Source: Lepraria neglecta (lineage: Eukaryota; Ascomycota; Lecanoromycetes; Lecanorales; Stereocaulaceae). Taken from it: DNA of 64,000 nucleotides. The stretch spans positions 682,001-746,000 of the forward strand of contig CM065648.1 in assembly GCA_033220425.1 (NCBI GenBank), in the 5' to 3' direction. Below, piece by piece: positions 21,432 to 33,300 of this stretch (the stretch's first letter is position 1; every line of letters starts with the position of its first letter). Position numbers and translations under genes: made by a program. The notes under the pieces are model-generated. The model was given only the letters and a program-made list of their open reading frames with translations. It was not told the DNA's origin and searched no databases.

Positions 21432-24142
21432 AGCGGAAATGTAGTTTAAGAGTATTGGCGATAGTCCACACCAAGCGAGAGCTGTGTCGGGACTGTAGTA
21501 CTTGGTCGGGAACGGTGGATTGAGGTCAAGGGGATGGGAGGTACCGGCTTGCCTCACGGGCTTTGTGGATCAAGAAAAGAATGACAATCTGTAAAATAGC
21601 ACTGGTCAGCATCATGATTCCCGGAACGATGAAGCACAATCATCAGGAATTAGTAGCGCTCAGCGCGCTAGAGGAGTCATCTTCGAGGATGGGCCGGACG
21701 AGTGAGGATATCATCTCCCAGGTCAAGGGATGAGGTGCAGGAGGTGGAAAAACTCGTAAAGTGCAGTATCTTGGATCGCGTACCTGTATAGTAGACAGCC
21801 CACTTGCAAAAGAGCCTTTGCACCGGACTTGCGTGGTCGATCAGGCAAGTCTCTCAGAGGGCGCTCTGTTGGCTTCCAGCATCAGCGAAGCGGTAGCGTC
21901 AACAGTTGGGTGGGCAACGTGAGGGTAGAAGGTATTGCTTAAAAGGAGTAGAGGGTTTGATGAGAGACAAGCAGAGACAATGATGGCATTGGACACCTTG
22001 ACCCGGTGAGGGTTTTGTTGTTGATGTTGTGAGGAGGGGATGAAGGGAAAGAAAGAGATGGTGAGCGAAGCGAAGCATCAATAATGAAGCGGTGCACCAA
22101 TTATGCAATCCGCATAATTTGGCAATAACAGAGTCCACAAATACTGTCTACGTCTCATTATCTGGCAATTGTGCTCTACATTGATGCTAATGATCTATCC
22201 AAGGAACCGCTCTTCTGTCCTATCTAATGAAGTAGCAGCGATATCGCTTCATGCTACCTCAATATCTACTGGCAAGTAAGCTCTACAAGATCCACGCCGC
22301 AGGCCAAGAGTTGAGTCAAGTGATTGGTCGAGGTGCCTTTGATGCGGCCGGTCAACTAGGTAAGACCTAGCAGCCTAGGCACACCCCCTCAAGTCTTAGG
22401 ACGCCGGAAGGTGATGGAGGAGTGGGAAGGCGTGCAATCGAGCCAATCTTTTGCCGAGCTTTGCATACCAGTAGCACAAAGCCGCTGAGGCAACGGGGTT
22501 GGAATTGCGAGTGCTTGGCCGATACGAGTCAAGCTTAGTTATGCGCCAACTTAATACGAGTGGAGAGAAGGTACAATGTATATAAGTACAACCCTTGGTT
22601 ACAACACTTTGGGCTCTTGGGATAGTGGAGCCAGCTTCGCCAGGCTTTTTCCCCGCGGCCACTGTGCGTGCACAGATCCCCATAATCATCAAAATTGTCA
22701 AGTTGACTTGTAATCAACGAGACGGGAGGGAGAAGAGGATTTGGTTCTCCGCGCCGCACAAGTCTTACGCTTTTGCCCGTATTTCATAGAGAAGTGGCGG
22801 AGAAGTGAAGAGTGTCTGATCATGCTGCTTCTGGTTCGCGAGCACACCATTTCACCAAGACAAAGGTCAGCAACCAAAGTTAATCCCAAATGGTGCAATG
22901 ATAGGCCTGTAAAGCCACACGTATCGCCTGGTTGATGCGAGGGATCTACAACTATTAAGCATGCCAAACATCGCCCACCGCACTAACGGCATTTACTCCG
23001 CTGCGGTCTGAATCGCACTGTTTCCACTGCATGCCTAGATCCCCGGATCCCTCCCCACTTCGCTCAGGCCATCCGGGCGATAACGATACGTGTACCTGCC
23101 TCGATCATTACCTTTGATGCTATCTCCAGATGACTCGTCACTTGAGAGACGGAAGCGACGCTACACAACTAGACGAAACCAGCAAAAGCATTCCTGGCTA
23201 TCCATCGCTTGCGCAATCATCGATCCGAAGCATCTTCATTAAAAAGGGGCCAAAGACCCAACTACTGTCACACAGTGAAGTTCCATTCCCATAACATTAG
23301 ATCAGGATTCTGCGTTGTCACTATGTATATATCCGAGACCAGAAAAGGTTTCGAGTAGGCAGTGCCAATAGGCCCAACGGAATTGGGGCTCCATGGAACA
23401 GCCGGGCGGTTAAAGCCCTTCTAATCGGCGATTCCCATCAAACAAGACCATCAAAAGCGATTCCACTGTAGACCGGAAGTCGAATCCAAATATAATGCGA
23501 TGAAACGCAATGCGATTGTGCAGATGAAAGCTGGTGAAGGATGTTGGTTTTGTTTGAGAAAATCTCAGTTCCGATCATGTGATCTCCTGTCAAAGACGCG
23601 TTGCGCAACTTGAACGCGTGTTGCACCTCCTTCCGGCGCTGTAGAACGTCAACACGAGCTGGGACCAGGCCAAAAATCTCGGGACAGGGTCGCATTGAAT
23701 ATAGCTTGTAGCTGATGTCATTTGTAAGTTTGTTCGCTCCTTCTCGGTCACTTGTCAGGGCTTGTAGTTCTTTGTCGCTGGAGTTGGGAGACGCGATTTG
23801 TTTAAGCTCAGATTTTGGCTATAGCAACTAGCGCACTAGCGTGCTGAGGTCACCATAGGCGACAAGTGCCAAGGCCGATCTCTGGTAAACAGCGGAGCCA
23901 AAGCAGGATTTCTACTATTACACGGCCGCAGCACTTAACGACATCATCTTATTCCAACGCCAGCATTGTCTTCAAGCCTCTTCACTTACGCCTCGTCAGC
24001 TCTATTGGTATGCCACAGTGTTCATCATGTGAAACTATAGCTAATAGAATATAGACTGGCTGGCGTCAGGAGACGAGAACACGAGAGCTTCTCGAGTCAG
24101 CCTCGAAACTCCATGAGAAGCCTCGAACGCGTTGAATCAACA
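21432..24142. other. 2.7-kb intergenic region between divergent regulator and cyclin genes
   Basis: This is the shared upstream region of the Zn2Cys6 gene (minus) and cyclin B (plus). It contains AGCGCTCAGCGCGCTAG at 21655-21671, its near inverted copy at 23830-23848, and ACGCGT at 23596-23601, 23614-23619 and 24128-24133. No gene or RNA is recognised. Long upstream regions are common for cell-cycle regulators. Confidence 0.4.
24128..24133 (+). promoter_or_regulatory. MCB-like ACGCGT site 10 bp before the cyclin B start
   Basis: An exact ACGCGT hexamer lies immediately upstream of the cyclin ATG, with two more about 520-550 bp upstream. In other fungi this is the binding site of MBF (Swi6/Mbp1). 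Its function here is inferred only; a single hexamer occurs often by chance. Confidence 0.35.
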
Positions 24143-26524
24143 TGGACGCCAAGGTAAAGTTTCATACCCTGCTGCACATCCTGTATCCATCCATGCTCTT
24201 GATACGAGCATTATTGAGAGAGTTGGACATCTGTGGCCGTTGTCAAGCGCACGCCTCGCCCTTTTTCTCCGTGTGAAAATGGAGCAAGCTATTATCAATT
24301 GTCCATCGTACATTATGATATGTGGTGGCGTAACATTGAAAATTGGGACAATGCGTACTATCGGTGCCAGTGTCATCGCTAACATTTTCTTCTTGAACAG
24401 CCTCAGAGACCGACCCGGACCCTACGCGTCTATGACGAAAATGCGATACCTTCTGTTGGCGCACAGAAAACCCTACATCAACGCAACAGATCAAGCCCAG
24501 CACTGTCGTCAACGCACCATGCTGGAGGTCTGAAGGTTGCCGCAAAGCGTACCGCGTTTGGCGACGTCAGCAATACTGCCAATGTCTCGCGACCTAGCAA
24601 AGATGACTCCGCAATTTGTGGGAAAGGAGACTACGGCATATTCGAGAAGCCAGTACAAGACAAGAAAACGACTTCGTTTATCAGACCCGCCCAGCGTCCT
24701 CTTTCGGTCTCGGGGCTGAAAGGCCTCCTCAACAATGTCGCCCATACTACAAGCCAGCCCTTCGTGAAGCAACCACTTGGCGAGATCCAACAGCCGTCGC
24801 AGCCAACAAATACCGTCGCCAATACACGTAAAGTCGTCACGAAGAAAAGCACTGCAATATTCAAGGACCCTGCTCCAGCACAAACTGAGCAACCAGCCCC
24901 AGACCTACATAAGCCTCTGCCTTTAACTGCGCCAGTCGCCCCTGTGCATCGCGAGCTTCAGGCTCGAACACAACCTAGGCAGCCCGAAGAGTTACCGGAG
25001 CAGCAATCCAAGCTGGCTCGGAAGCAGAGCAAGCACATTGCACCACCAAAGCCACAAGAAAGTGCTGCATTACCGTCACTCGCGCAGGCATCTTCAGAAG
25101 AGCCCCCTGCACAACGGTCGGACGGTATATACATTGACGACCAAGGCCAAGTAAGATGTTACGAGTACACGGATCCTGCCGAGCCCGTAGACATTGTGCA
25201 GCCTGTCGACAAACAAGTCATGTTGACTATGGGTATACACAATCAAGCTCTTCAAACAGGTCTGGACCCGATCCTTGACAGTCATGTTGCCAAGACACAG
25301 CCCGAGCCAGCCCTGAAGTCGACGTTGACTCATGTATCGGAGCCTGAAGAGTATTGGGATGACGAGGGGGACGAGAATTACGACGAGGAAGGCTATGTCA
25401 CTGCTCGATCGTTCAAATCACGAGGAGAAAATACCACTGGTGGTGCAACCACCGTTCTTTTCCCCAAGGTCAATCAAAAAGCGAACAAGGAGATCGCTGC
25501 AGCAAAAGATTTGATAGAAGGATCAAAAACAGCAGAAGTACTTGAGGATGAAGCATGGGATACAACCATGGTGGCGGAGTATGGCGAGGAAATCTTCCAA
25601 TACATGAAGGACCTTGAGGTAATATCTGTCTTGTCAAAGGTGTAATGGTCATGCTAACCCATGTGAACAGATAAAGATGTTACCGAATGCCCATTATATG
25701 GATAACCAAGCCGAGATCCAATGGTCCATGCGTTCGGTCTTGATGGACTGGATTGTTCAAGTCCACCTTCGGTTCAATCTTCTCCCAGAGACACTCTACC
25801 TTTGTGTCAACTACATTGACCGCTTTCTATCTTGCAAAGTTGTCTCCCTCGGTAAACTACAACTGGTCGGCGCAACCGCCATCTTTATTGCAGCCAAGTA
25901 CGAAGAAATCGACTACCCGTCCGTCCAAGAAATTGTCTACATGGTCGATGGTGGATACTCGGTTGACGAGATCCTCAAAGCGGAACGCTTTATGCTCAGC
26001 ATGCTGCAATTCGAACTCGGCTGGCCTGGACCCATGAGTTTCCTAAGAAGGATAAGCAAGGCCGATGACTACGACCTGGAGACAAGGACCTTGGCGAAGT
26101 ACTTCCTCGAGATTACCATCATGGATGAGCGGTTTGTGGGTAGCCCGCCGAGCTTTGTGGCCGCCGGAGCACACTGCTTAGCAAGAATGATGCTCAAGAA
26201 AGGAATTTGGGTAAGTCTCAAAGTGGCGAAAGTGCATTGAATCATAAGCTAATTATCTTTCAGACGCATGCTCATGTGTACTACTCCAATTATACCTACT
26301 CACAGCTCTTCAGTCTTGTTCTGCTCATGGTCGAGTGCTGCGAAAATCCCACCACGCATCACAGTGCAGTCTACGACAAGTATCTCGACAAGAGATTCAA
26401 GCGTGCTTCACACTTTGCTGACTCCGAGATGAAGAGGGGTTTCCAAATTTTGGACGTCTCCCTGAACAACGCCACTCCATATGCCAATCTCTACGACGAT
26501 CAGCATATATGGGGCCAGAAATGA
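24143..26524 (+). CDS. G2/mitotic B-type cyclin
   Basis: A regulatory subunit of Cdc2/Cdk1. Four exons: 24143-24154 (only MDAK), 24401-25618, 25671-26210 and 26264-26524, giving 676 residues. The 12-nt first exon is chosen because the frame from 24401 has no ATG at its head and MDAK joins in phase to PQRPTRTLRVYDENA, the usual start of such cyclins. A destruction box, RTAFGDVSN, is at residues 54-62. The N-terminal 400 residues are Pro/Gln-rich and disordered. The cyclin N box contains MVAEYGEEIFQYMKDLE, MRSVLMDWIVQVHLRF and YLCVNYIDRFLS with KYEEID; the C box follows with SFLRRISKADDYD. Closest by eye to the Clb3/Cdc13 type rather than short NimE, but I do not assign a symbol. Confidence 0.93.
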
Positions 26525-27498
26525 TCTGCCTAACGTATTGGGCACTCCTGGCTCGGCGATTAGCTCACGGTCCCTCTATCGTGCTCTAGCGCCCTACTCA
26601 TTGCCTACATTGGAACCAAACCTTGCTCAATGGCTTCCAAAAGATCATAGGAGTCTTGGACACAGCAGCTCTTCAATACATGCCTCGCTTCACAAGGCCT
26701 TCCTCTTGGTAAAGCATTGGACCCACACACGGAACATCAACCCATCCATCTTTTCTCCAGCATCGGCAACTATCAGCATAGCGTGGCATACCTCTCATGA
26801 AATCATACGACCGTCACGCTCTCCACGACTCATTCATCCAACTCGGTACATACTTTTCTTCGAACCGTTCAGCATCCGGCAGGCAAAAGGCGCTCATTGT
26901 GAGAATCATGCTCACGGAGACCTTTTCAGATGGGCTTCCAACTTCATTTCCAGCATGCGGTGTCAGTGAACGGGGCTTTTCAGCTGGTGGTTTTCCTAAT
27001 CAGGGGAAAGGCAGCTTCAATTTTTAGCGATTGAGTATCTTAGACGGGGAAAGGACTTGTAAATAGGGTGAAACAGCCAAATAGCATCTTCATGTTACGG
27101 AATGGCAGAATCGATTTAATTGAAGCCTGCATTCACTCTAACTTCGGAAGGTAAACAGTAACGCCAAGAAGGATGGAGGCACGCTCGCAAAAAACAGTGA
27201 GGCAGATTAGGACTTTAACCATACAAATGTAGGATAGTCATGAACCAATGGTCTTTAACGGTCCCATGACTCAAGTCCAAAAGCAGGCCGTTGAAATGGA
27301 ACATACAAAAGCTTGGCAATGTTTCGCGCATCTAAAATTGGCAACATCTTCGTCCCGTCGTATTCTTCCCGGCGACATTACTTGCTTTAGACCACAGAAA
27401 AGGGCTTCCCGCGCCCCCACATTGACCTCCCTAACCATTTCTGCAACACTGCCGTGACCCGTTTTGGCCAGAGTAAAGCATTTCACACGAGGTGCCTC
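26525..27498. other. Intergenic region, 3' flank of cyclin B
   Basis: Probably 3' UTR and intergenic DNA. Short frames here carry no motif. Confidence 0.4.
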
Positions 27499-27868
27499 CT
27501 ACTTTTCAACCTCGGCGGGCTTACGAGGCAGCTTGGGTGCCATCGTCTACGAGCCATCTCCGAGGACCTCAGCTTCCCATTTGACGTGCTTAGTCCCAGT
27601 CATATTCGAAGCATAGGTAGTACGTGTAGGTGCTCGCGAAGAAATGCTCTTAGCCTGTCTCTGCGTTCGTTTTCCGCGGCTTGTCCTTCTCAGTACTCCC
27701 AGGAATTGTCCATGCATGTCCATTACAAACGCCATCTATACTGCTTGCTACGAGATCCTCGAATCTCTCCTCTGGGTCGAGCTCGTCGATGTGAGCTCTA
27801 AAGTCTGTAATGACCGGTCCAGCGTCTGTAAAAAGATTACGGGAGGAGTTCGATAGTTCTAATCGGGG
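27499..27868 (-). pseudogene. Decayed small protein-coding relic
   Basis: The minus strand reads protein-like sequence in two frames: first ITDFRAHIDELDPEERFEDL then SSIDGVCNGHAWTIPGS and KDKPRKTNAETG, ended by TAA. In the neighbouring frame it continues AKSISSRAPTRTTYASN and KHVKWEAEVLGDGS, ended by TAG, and the same frame then reads MAPKLPRKPAEVEK to a final stop. One frameshift and one nonsense codon would restore a single frame, and no ATG is found at its 5' end. I do not recognise the family. It could be chance or a spliced gene. Confidence 0.28.
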
Positions 27869-28771
27869 CAAGCTCCATGATCAATCATTATCAAATTCAG
27901 CATGATGGCAAGCCCAGAATGACGATTTCAAATTCGTCTGCCGCCTAGTTATTGTTTGAGACGGTTGTGGTTACACTATGCTCCACGGCCTCTATGGACA
28001 TCCCGATCATAACATCTTTACATTTTGATCCCCAAACTATCCTAAACCGAAGTTGCTCAGGCTACTCAAGCTGCTCCCACATTTCTCAATAGCTGGATTT
28101 GTGGGCTCAAGTCCTCCCTCGCTTTGAGCAATTACCGCTCCAGGCTCTCCGGATTTCAGCCATTTACAGATCTTCCCTTCTCATTCTGCGACCTTTCTAG
28201 GCCCAGATACATCGTGATTTTCCTCACCACCCTCTTTATTGCCCAAGATTCTCAAAGCTATCTCTCCTCCGCTATTATATGCTTTCTTTTCTTATGACAC
28301 CTTGATCTCAAAAGTCCTTTACTGCTGTCTCCCTTCTTCGTGGCCATCGTTTCGAATTTGAGACATTTGCTGCCCTCCCCTTCCGTCTTGGCTATCTGTC
28401 CCGTGGTGACTTATATGTTTCTAGTGCCACATCGGAAACCCTACGTGCTACGTGGCCTGTTTTGCTATCGTACGTTTTGTGATCTGGCCGACAAATTGAA
28501 AACGATCGTCCATAATGGACGTTTTATGCACAAGTTTCGGAACGAGCCGTACCGTTTCCTTGACACATTGGCTGGCATCTTTGATGCTGTCAAATATATC
28601 GTATCACTTACTATTACATAGTGGAGCGAGTTATAAGATCCTCATTTTATATGGACACTCTCAAGTTCTTCACCCAAGTCTTTCGTTTTCCACATATGAT
28701 TGTCTTCCCGTTCTCATCACCTGGTTTTCCACCATCTTCAAAATCTTAATCTACGGTCAATAACCAGCGTC
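27869..28771. other. Intergenic region upstream of the Ser/Gly-rich gene
   Basis: AT-richer, pyrimidine-rich DNA, presumably promoter and leader. The frames present are not coding-like. Confidence 0.4.
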
Positions 28772-29884
28772 ATGCATCTTCTTCCTCTTCTCCTTGCCCT
28801 ACTCGCCACCCATACCCTCGCGTCTCCCATCTCATGCCCCACGTGCGGCGACGGCGGCGGAGGGAATAGTCACTCCTCCAGTGGCTCAGAGTCCTCTTCG
28901 ATGAGCCATTCCTCCTCTTCGTCCAAGAGCCACTCCTCTAGCTCCTCTGGTGACTCAGGTCATGGCAGCGCCAAGGTCTGCGTCGATGGCAAATGCAAAG
29001 AGTCAAATGGACCTGGGACTATGTCTATCGATATCGATGACGGATAGGATAGCAGCTCGTCCAGGTCTTGGGAAAGTGCCGGCGGTTCCAGTGAGGCAGC
29101 CAGCAAGATGGACAACGCGATCAACATCAACACTTCGAGCGGTTCAGGCAACAATATGGCTGAAGTCTGTGTCAATGGCCACTGCGAACAAGGAAGTGGT
29201 TCCGGCACTGTGAATGTGAATCTTGGAAATGGACAGAATGAAGGAACGGCTGAAGGGGCAGGGTCGAACGCGAATGGGTCGAGTGAGAGTGCTAGCGGGT
29301 TCAATGTCAATGCTGGGGGAAGCGCGAGCAGTACTGGCTTAATAGGAGCTGCGACTACAGGGTCGGCTTCCTCTGGCTCTGGCTCCTCTGGTTCAGGTAC
29401 TACTGGCTCAGGCTCTTCAGGCTCAGGCTCAGGCTCAGGCTCTTCAAGCTCTGGCACTGCTGGATCTGGCTTAGGAATTGCTGGATCCGGCTCTTCAGGC
29501 TCAGGCTCGGGCTCTACTGGCTCTGGTACTGCTGGCTCAGGCTCCGCAACCGGCAACATCATCACAGCTGGTGCAGGTGGCAACGGTCAAGCCAGTGCCG
29601 GCAACGGTCAAGCAAGTGCTGGTAAGGGAGGGGTTACTTCTGCCCAGACTGGAGGCGGTGCTATAGCCCAAGCTGGCGGCATCAGTGCGAGTGCGGGAGG
29701 GAACGGTGTCAGTATTGGCGGTGCGGGAATGAGTGCGGGAATGGAAGGTATCAGTATGGGTAATGGGGATCCTGGAGGGATGGCGACTGCTAATGCTGGT
29801 GGAGGAGGGAGTGGGATGGCGAGTTGTAGTTTCGGGGGGGGGATGCATAGTGATGGTGGGAATAATGCTATGGTGAGCTGTTGA
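28772..29884 (+). pseudogene. Secreted Ser/Gly-rich protein gene interrupted by in-frame TAG
   Basis: The ATG at 28772 begins a clear signal peptide (MHLLPLLLALLATHTLAS), then a Cys pair, a Ser/His-rich stretch and CVDGKC. TAG at 29045-29047 ends this frame after 91 codons. The same frame continues without another stop to 29884, with SSSRSWESAGGSSEAASK, CVNGHC, a long Ser-Gly-rich low-complexity tract and a Cys at the very end (MVSC). The CVDGKC and CVNGHC units are internal repeats on either side of the stop. No good intron removes the TAG. It may be a nonsense allele, a readthrough stop or a sequencing error; a cell-surface or matrix role is only a guess from composition. Confidence 0.6.
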
Positions 29885-30373
29885 TTTAGTTGAGGGCTTT
29901 GGTGGCTGTGCTTCTACCACGTTCTGGCAGGCAATCATTAAAGCAATAATCTAGATGATAGAAAAATAAAGCGATGGTTGAACGATCCATAGTTACAGAG
30001 AAGAAAGCATCATCATTTTCCCTCCTCTAGACCTATGTACAGCTCGAATATTTACATCGAAGATGGTATCATCAGAAGCGGCCCCCCTCCCCATAATATC
30101 CCCTTCTAGAAGTCATATTAATTGAACGCCCTGTCAATGCTGTGGTACTAGATCGCCGTCCCTCCCTTCCTTCCGGGATCCTACCATCCAAATTCCTATC
30201 CTAGACCGTACATATCCGACACAAAGAGGAATTTACAGAGGAAAGTTCGTTCATAGCACGAGAGCGATGGTGTGTAAGACATGAGCGAAATGAGTGAGAA
30301 GACGGCGCGGAAGGTAAGAATAGAAGGCGGAGTGCGGTCGTATTGTGAGTGGTGATAATGGGTGATGGAGCTG
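29885..30373. other. Convergent intergenic region
   Basis: 3' ends of the Ser/Gly-rich gene and of FMP27 face each other. Nothing else is supported. Confidence 0.4.
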
Positions 30374-33300
30374 TTATTGATTCAGAGACCCGAGGATCTT
30401 CTTGCCAAGCTGCTGGACGCTCTTTTTGCGTGTGCTGAAATGCACCGGTTAGCGAACCGGCAATTGTATCCTAGGTGTTGGGAACATACCTCTCGTCGGT
30501 GTCCTCGCCATCAGTGTCCTTACGGCGAAGCTTCTGGGTCTCGTTAGTGAACCGGCGTATGAAGTTCTGACGCATCGTTTTGAGGGCCTTGGGGCAAATT
30601 AGCTTGTGAAATGTAAATCAAGACCTAGAATCTTACATTGTCATCATTTTCCGCGTCTGATTCGAGTATCGAGGGTGGCTCGCTATGTAGCCCATTATTC
30701 AGTACAGATTGGCGTAAGCTTGAAGCGAATGAGTCCGTTCTGGCCAGCTGACTTCCGGAAGCCGAGTATATTGAGTCTCGAGATGAGTCTCCTTGGTCTC
30801 GTGGATTGCGTTCCTGGATGCTGCTTGTCTCGCTTGCCGTGGTATTTTCGATGTTGTTACTATTGGATAGTACCGATGAAGAGTTCGCGAGCTCTCTCAG
30901 CCGGCTCTGATGCTGTTTGCTTGGTCGGTGGTGCGAAAACTTGTTGCCGATGATGGCCCCGGTATGCGAGATGAGTGCTCTGATGACATCTTTCTTTAGG
31001 CGTAGCGCGAGGTCGAGATTAGACCAAGTCTTATTCCGATACTCAAGGACTGGCATGCGGAAGACGAAATTGTGAACGTCTTCGATATTACGCTCGCCTT
31101 TGCCTTTGTAGCTAAGGCAAAGAACAACACTAGGGATCTTGACGTAGGCAAGAGTCATGTAGTTTGAAGCCCGCGAAAGCATCTGAGAAAGATCGTCTGA
31201 GGGCTTCTTGTCTTTGTCCGTCGCAGTTGATTGGGTATTCGTACGATTCAGAGTAAATCTCTTGTGCTTCTCCAGCTGTCCGTTCATCACTGACAGGCTG
31301 GTCGAAGATCCCTTTGATTGACGTGTGAGTGCCAGACTCTCTTGGGAAGGCCTTTTGAGGCTAGAATTTGTGCGACCTGACGAAGGCCTTGAAGTATTCT
31401 GCGAGTGACCAGAGTGATTTGAGTGATGGAAGAACCTAAGATAATGCGTTTCTCCATTACTGGTAGCTCCGAAGTGTTTTGACTTGCTCGCAGGATTGGA
31501 AGTACCGCCCTTTTCCGGAAAAGCCATAGTCGGTCTCAGCCTCATGTCCAGCGATGCCGGTCTTGTAGACGTCTGCTCGTCGCTTGATCCATTAGCATCC
31601 TGTCTATCTGGGATTCTAAGTAGGGTCTCGGCCTCAGAATCTTCGTCCTCATCCGCAGGGGGCGGCGTATGCTTGACCATGAACGGTGATTTGTCACTGC
31701 CGTTCTTGTCCATTCCTCCTGGGAAGATGTACTCAAATAGCTTTTGGCCTATTTCCCTCTCAAGCTGAACTTTCAGAGGAAACAGATCAACCTCGAACTG
31801 GTCCAAGACGGGTATGCCTGCAATTGCTTCGAGACTGTGCCAGGAGACCTTGAGCATTTTGGGATCTTGGCCGCGGACAAACTTCCTTCCGCTCTCTAGA
31901 TATGGTCCTAACATTTCGGGATACAGGGCGTCAGGGAGGAGATTGAGTCCATGCACTCGCTCGATCTCCATCGTGTTATGATTGGATCCATCGCTATTGT
32001 CGGTCCTGTCATACGTCGCTTTCCTGAGTTGGATTTCCATCAATGGGTCATTTTTGTCTCTCATCAGATGCCATACCATTTCGGAAGCCGAAAGATACCA
32101 TCGAAGCAGGCCAGTGGTTTGTGATGTCTGGGTACGGTCTTCGTTCTTGCGCTGCGAAGTCGTGATGGCTTTCATCATGAAGAAAAGCTCATCCTCGCAA
32201 CTCGACAGATCACGTTCAATCGCCAAGCGATCTTCCCAGCCTTGTTTCTCAAGGTACTTCGCATGCACTTGGAAGTGCATTTTGATCTCCTCTAATTGGC
32301 GGATACGAGCCTGAAGACTAGTCACCATGTCAGATGCACCGTTGAGATCGCTGAAGTCGGAAGCCAGCATGATCTTCTCTAGCCTCTCACTCCGGACTTT
32401 CTCGAGTGGTTCGTTATACAACAACAGATCAAGCACAATCAGATACATGGCGTAATATTGAGTTGAGTCACAGGTGGCTCGAAGCTGTGGAAAGTCAACC
32501 CACAAATGGTCGATGCGGCTTTCCGTGTCCTCCGACTTGTGTTGCTGCCCCATCTTCCCGCTGTTGACTTCGTCATTGTACTTCAACCTCAGAGTGTTGT
32601 ACTTGTCATATCGGAGGCTTGCCGAGGTTCTTTGCACTACCCGTGACCACCCAAAGGGATCGTGAGCGAAGTCAAAGCTAACCTCAAACGGGACCCAGGG
32701 CGGCCAGGCGGAGTTTTTGGGAGCACCGTACCGGTTGCCTGAGTAGATGTGGAGAAACTGCATCAGTATCTTCTGGCTTGTGACAAAGAACTGCACACTG
32801 TCCATGTTGACAGAGAACCGGCGTTGCACCAGACCACTGACGTCGTCCGCGATACGGTCCTTATCCATGATCTGAACCACTTTGAGTTGCATGCTCTTCG
32901 CCGTAATTAGCACAACGGATTTGGGGTTCTTTTCGCTTTGTAATTGGATTTGAGGTGCGACTAGGCGAACGTGATATGTGTTTTGTGGCGTAAACTCTTT
33001 CGATATGTCTTTACCTAAATTGCCTGTGCCTGACGATTGAGGTCCTGAGGCTTGCTTCGGATCATCAGCATCGACAACTTTGTTCTTGTCATTGAGAAGG
33101 TCGTTTATCATATCCTCAAAACTTGAGTCGTCCTTGCCTCCTTCCTCCTCTGGAGCCGAAGGAGGTGAATTGGAAGCGGGTGTTTCCGGATCTTCTTGTC
33201 CCGGTTGCTTTCTTCTTTGTCTGTTCTGCTCCATCACGATGTCATCAATGAACTTGACGGCTTTCTGCGACATGTAATAGATGAAACCTCTTCTCTGGCT

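Noticed and set aside
21432-21557. N-terminal extension of the Zn2Cys6 gene to 21557
   Set aside because: The upstream start is GTG; the ATG at 21431 has a good context.
29020-29100. Intron removing the TAG in the Ser/Gly-rich gene
   Set aside because: The only donors are weak GTCTAT-like sites and the resulting introns would be very short or remove the conserved CVDGKC unit.
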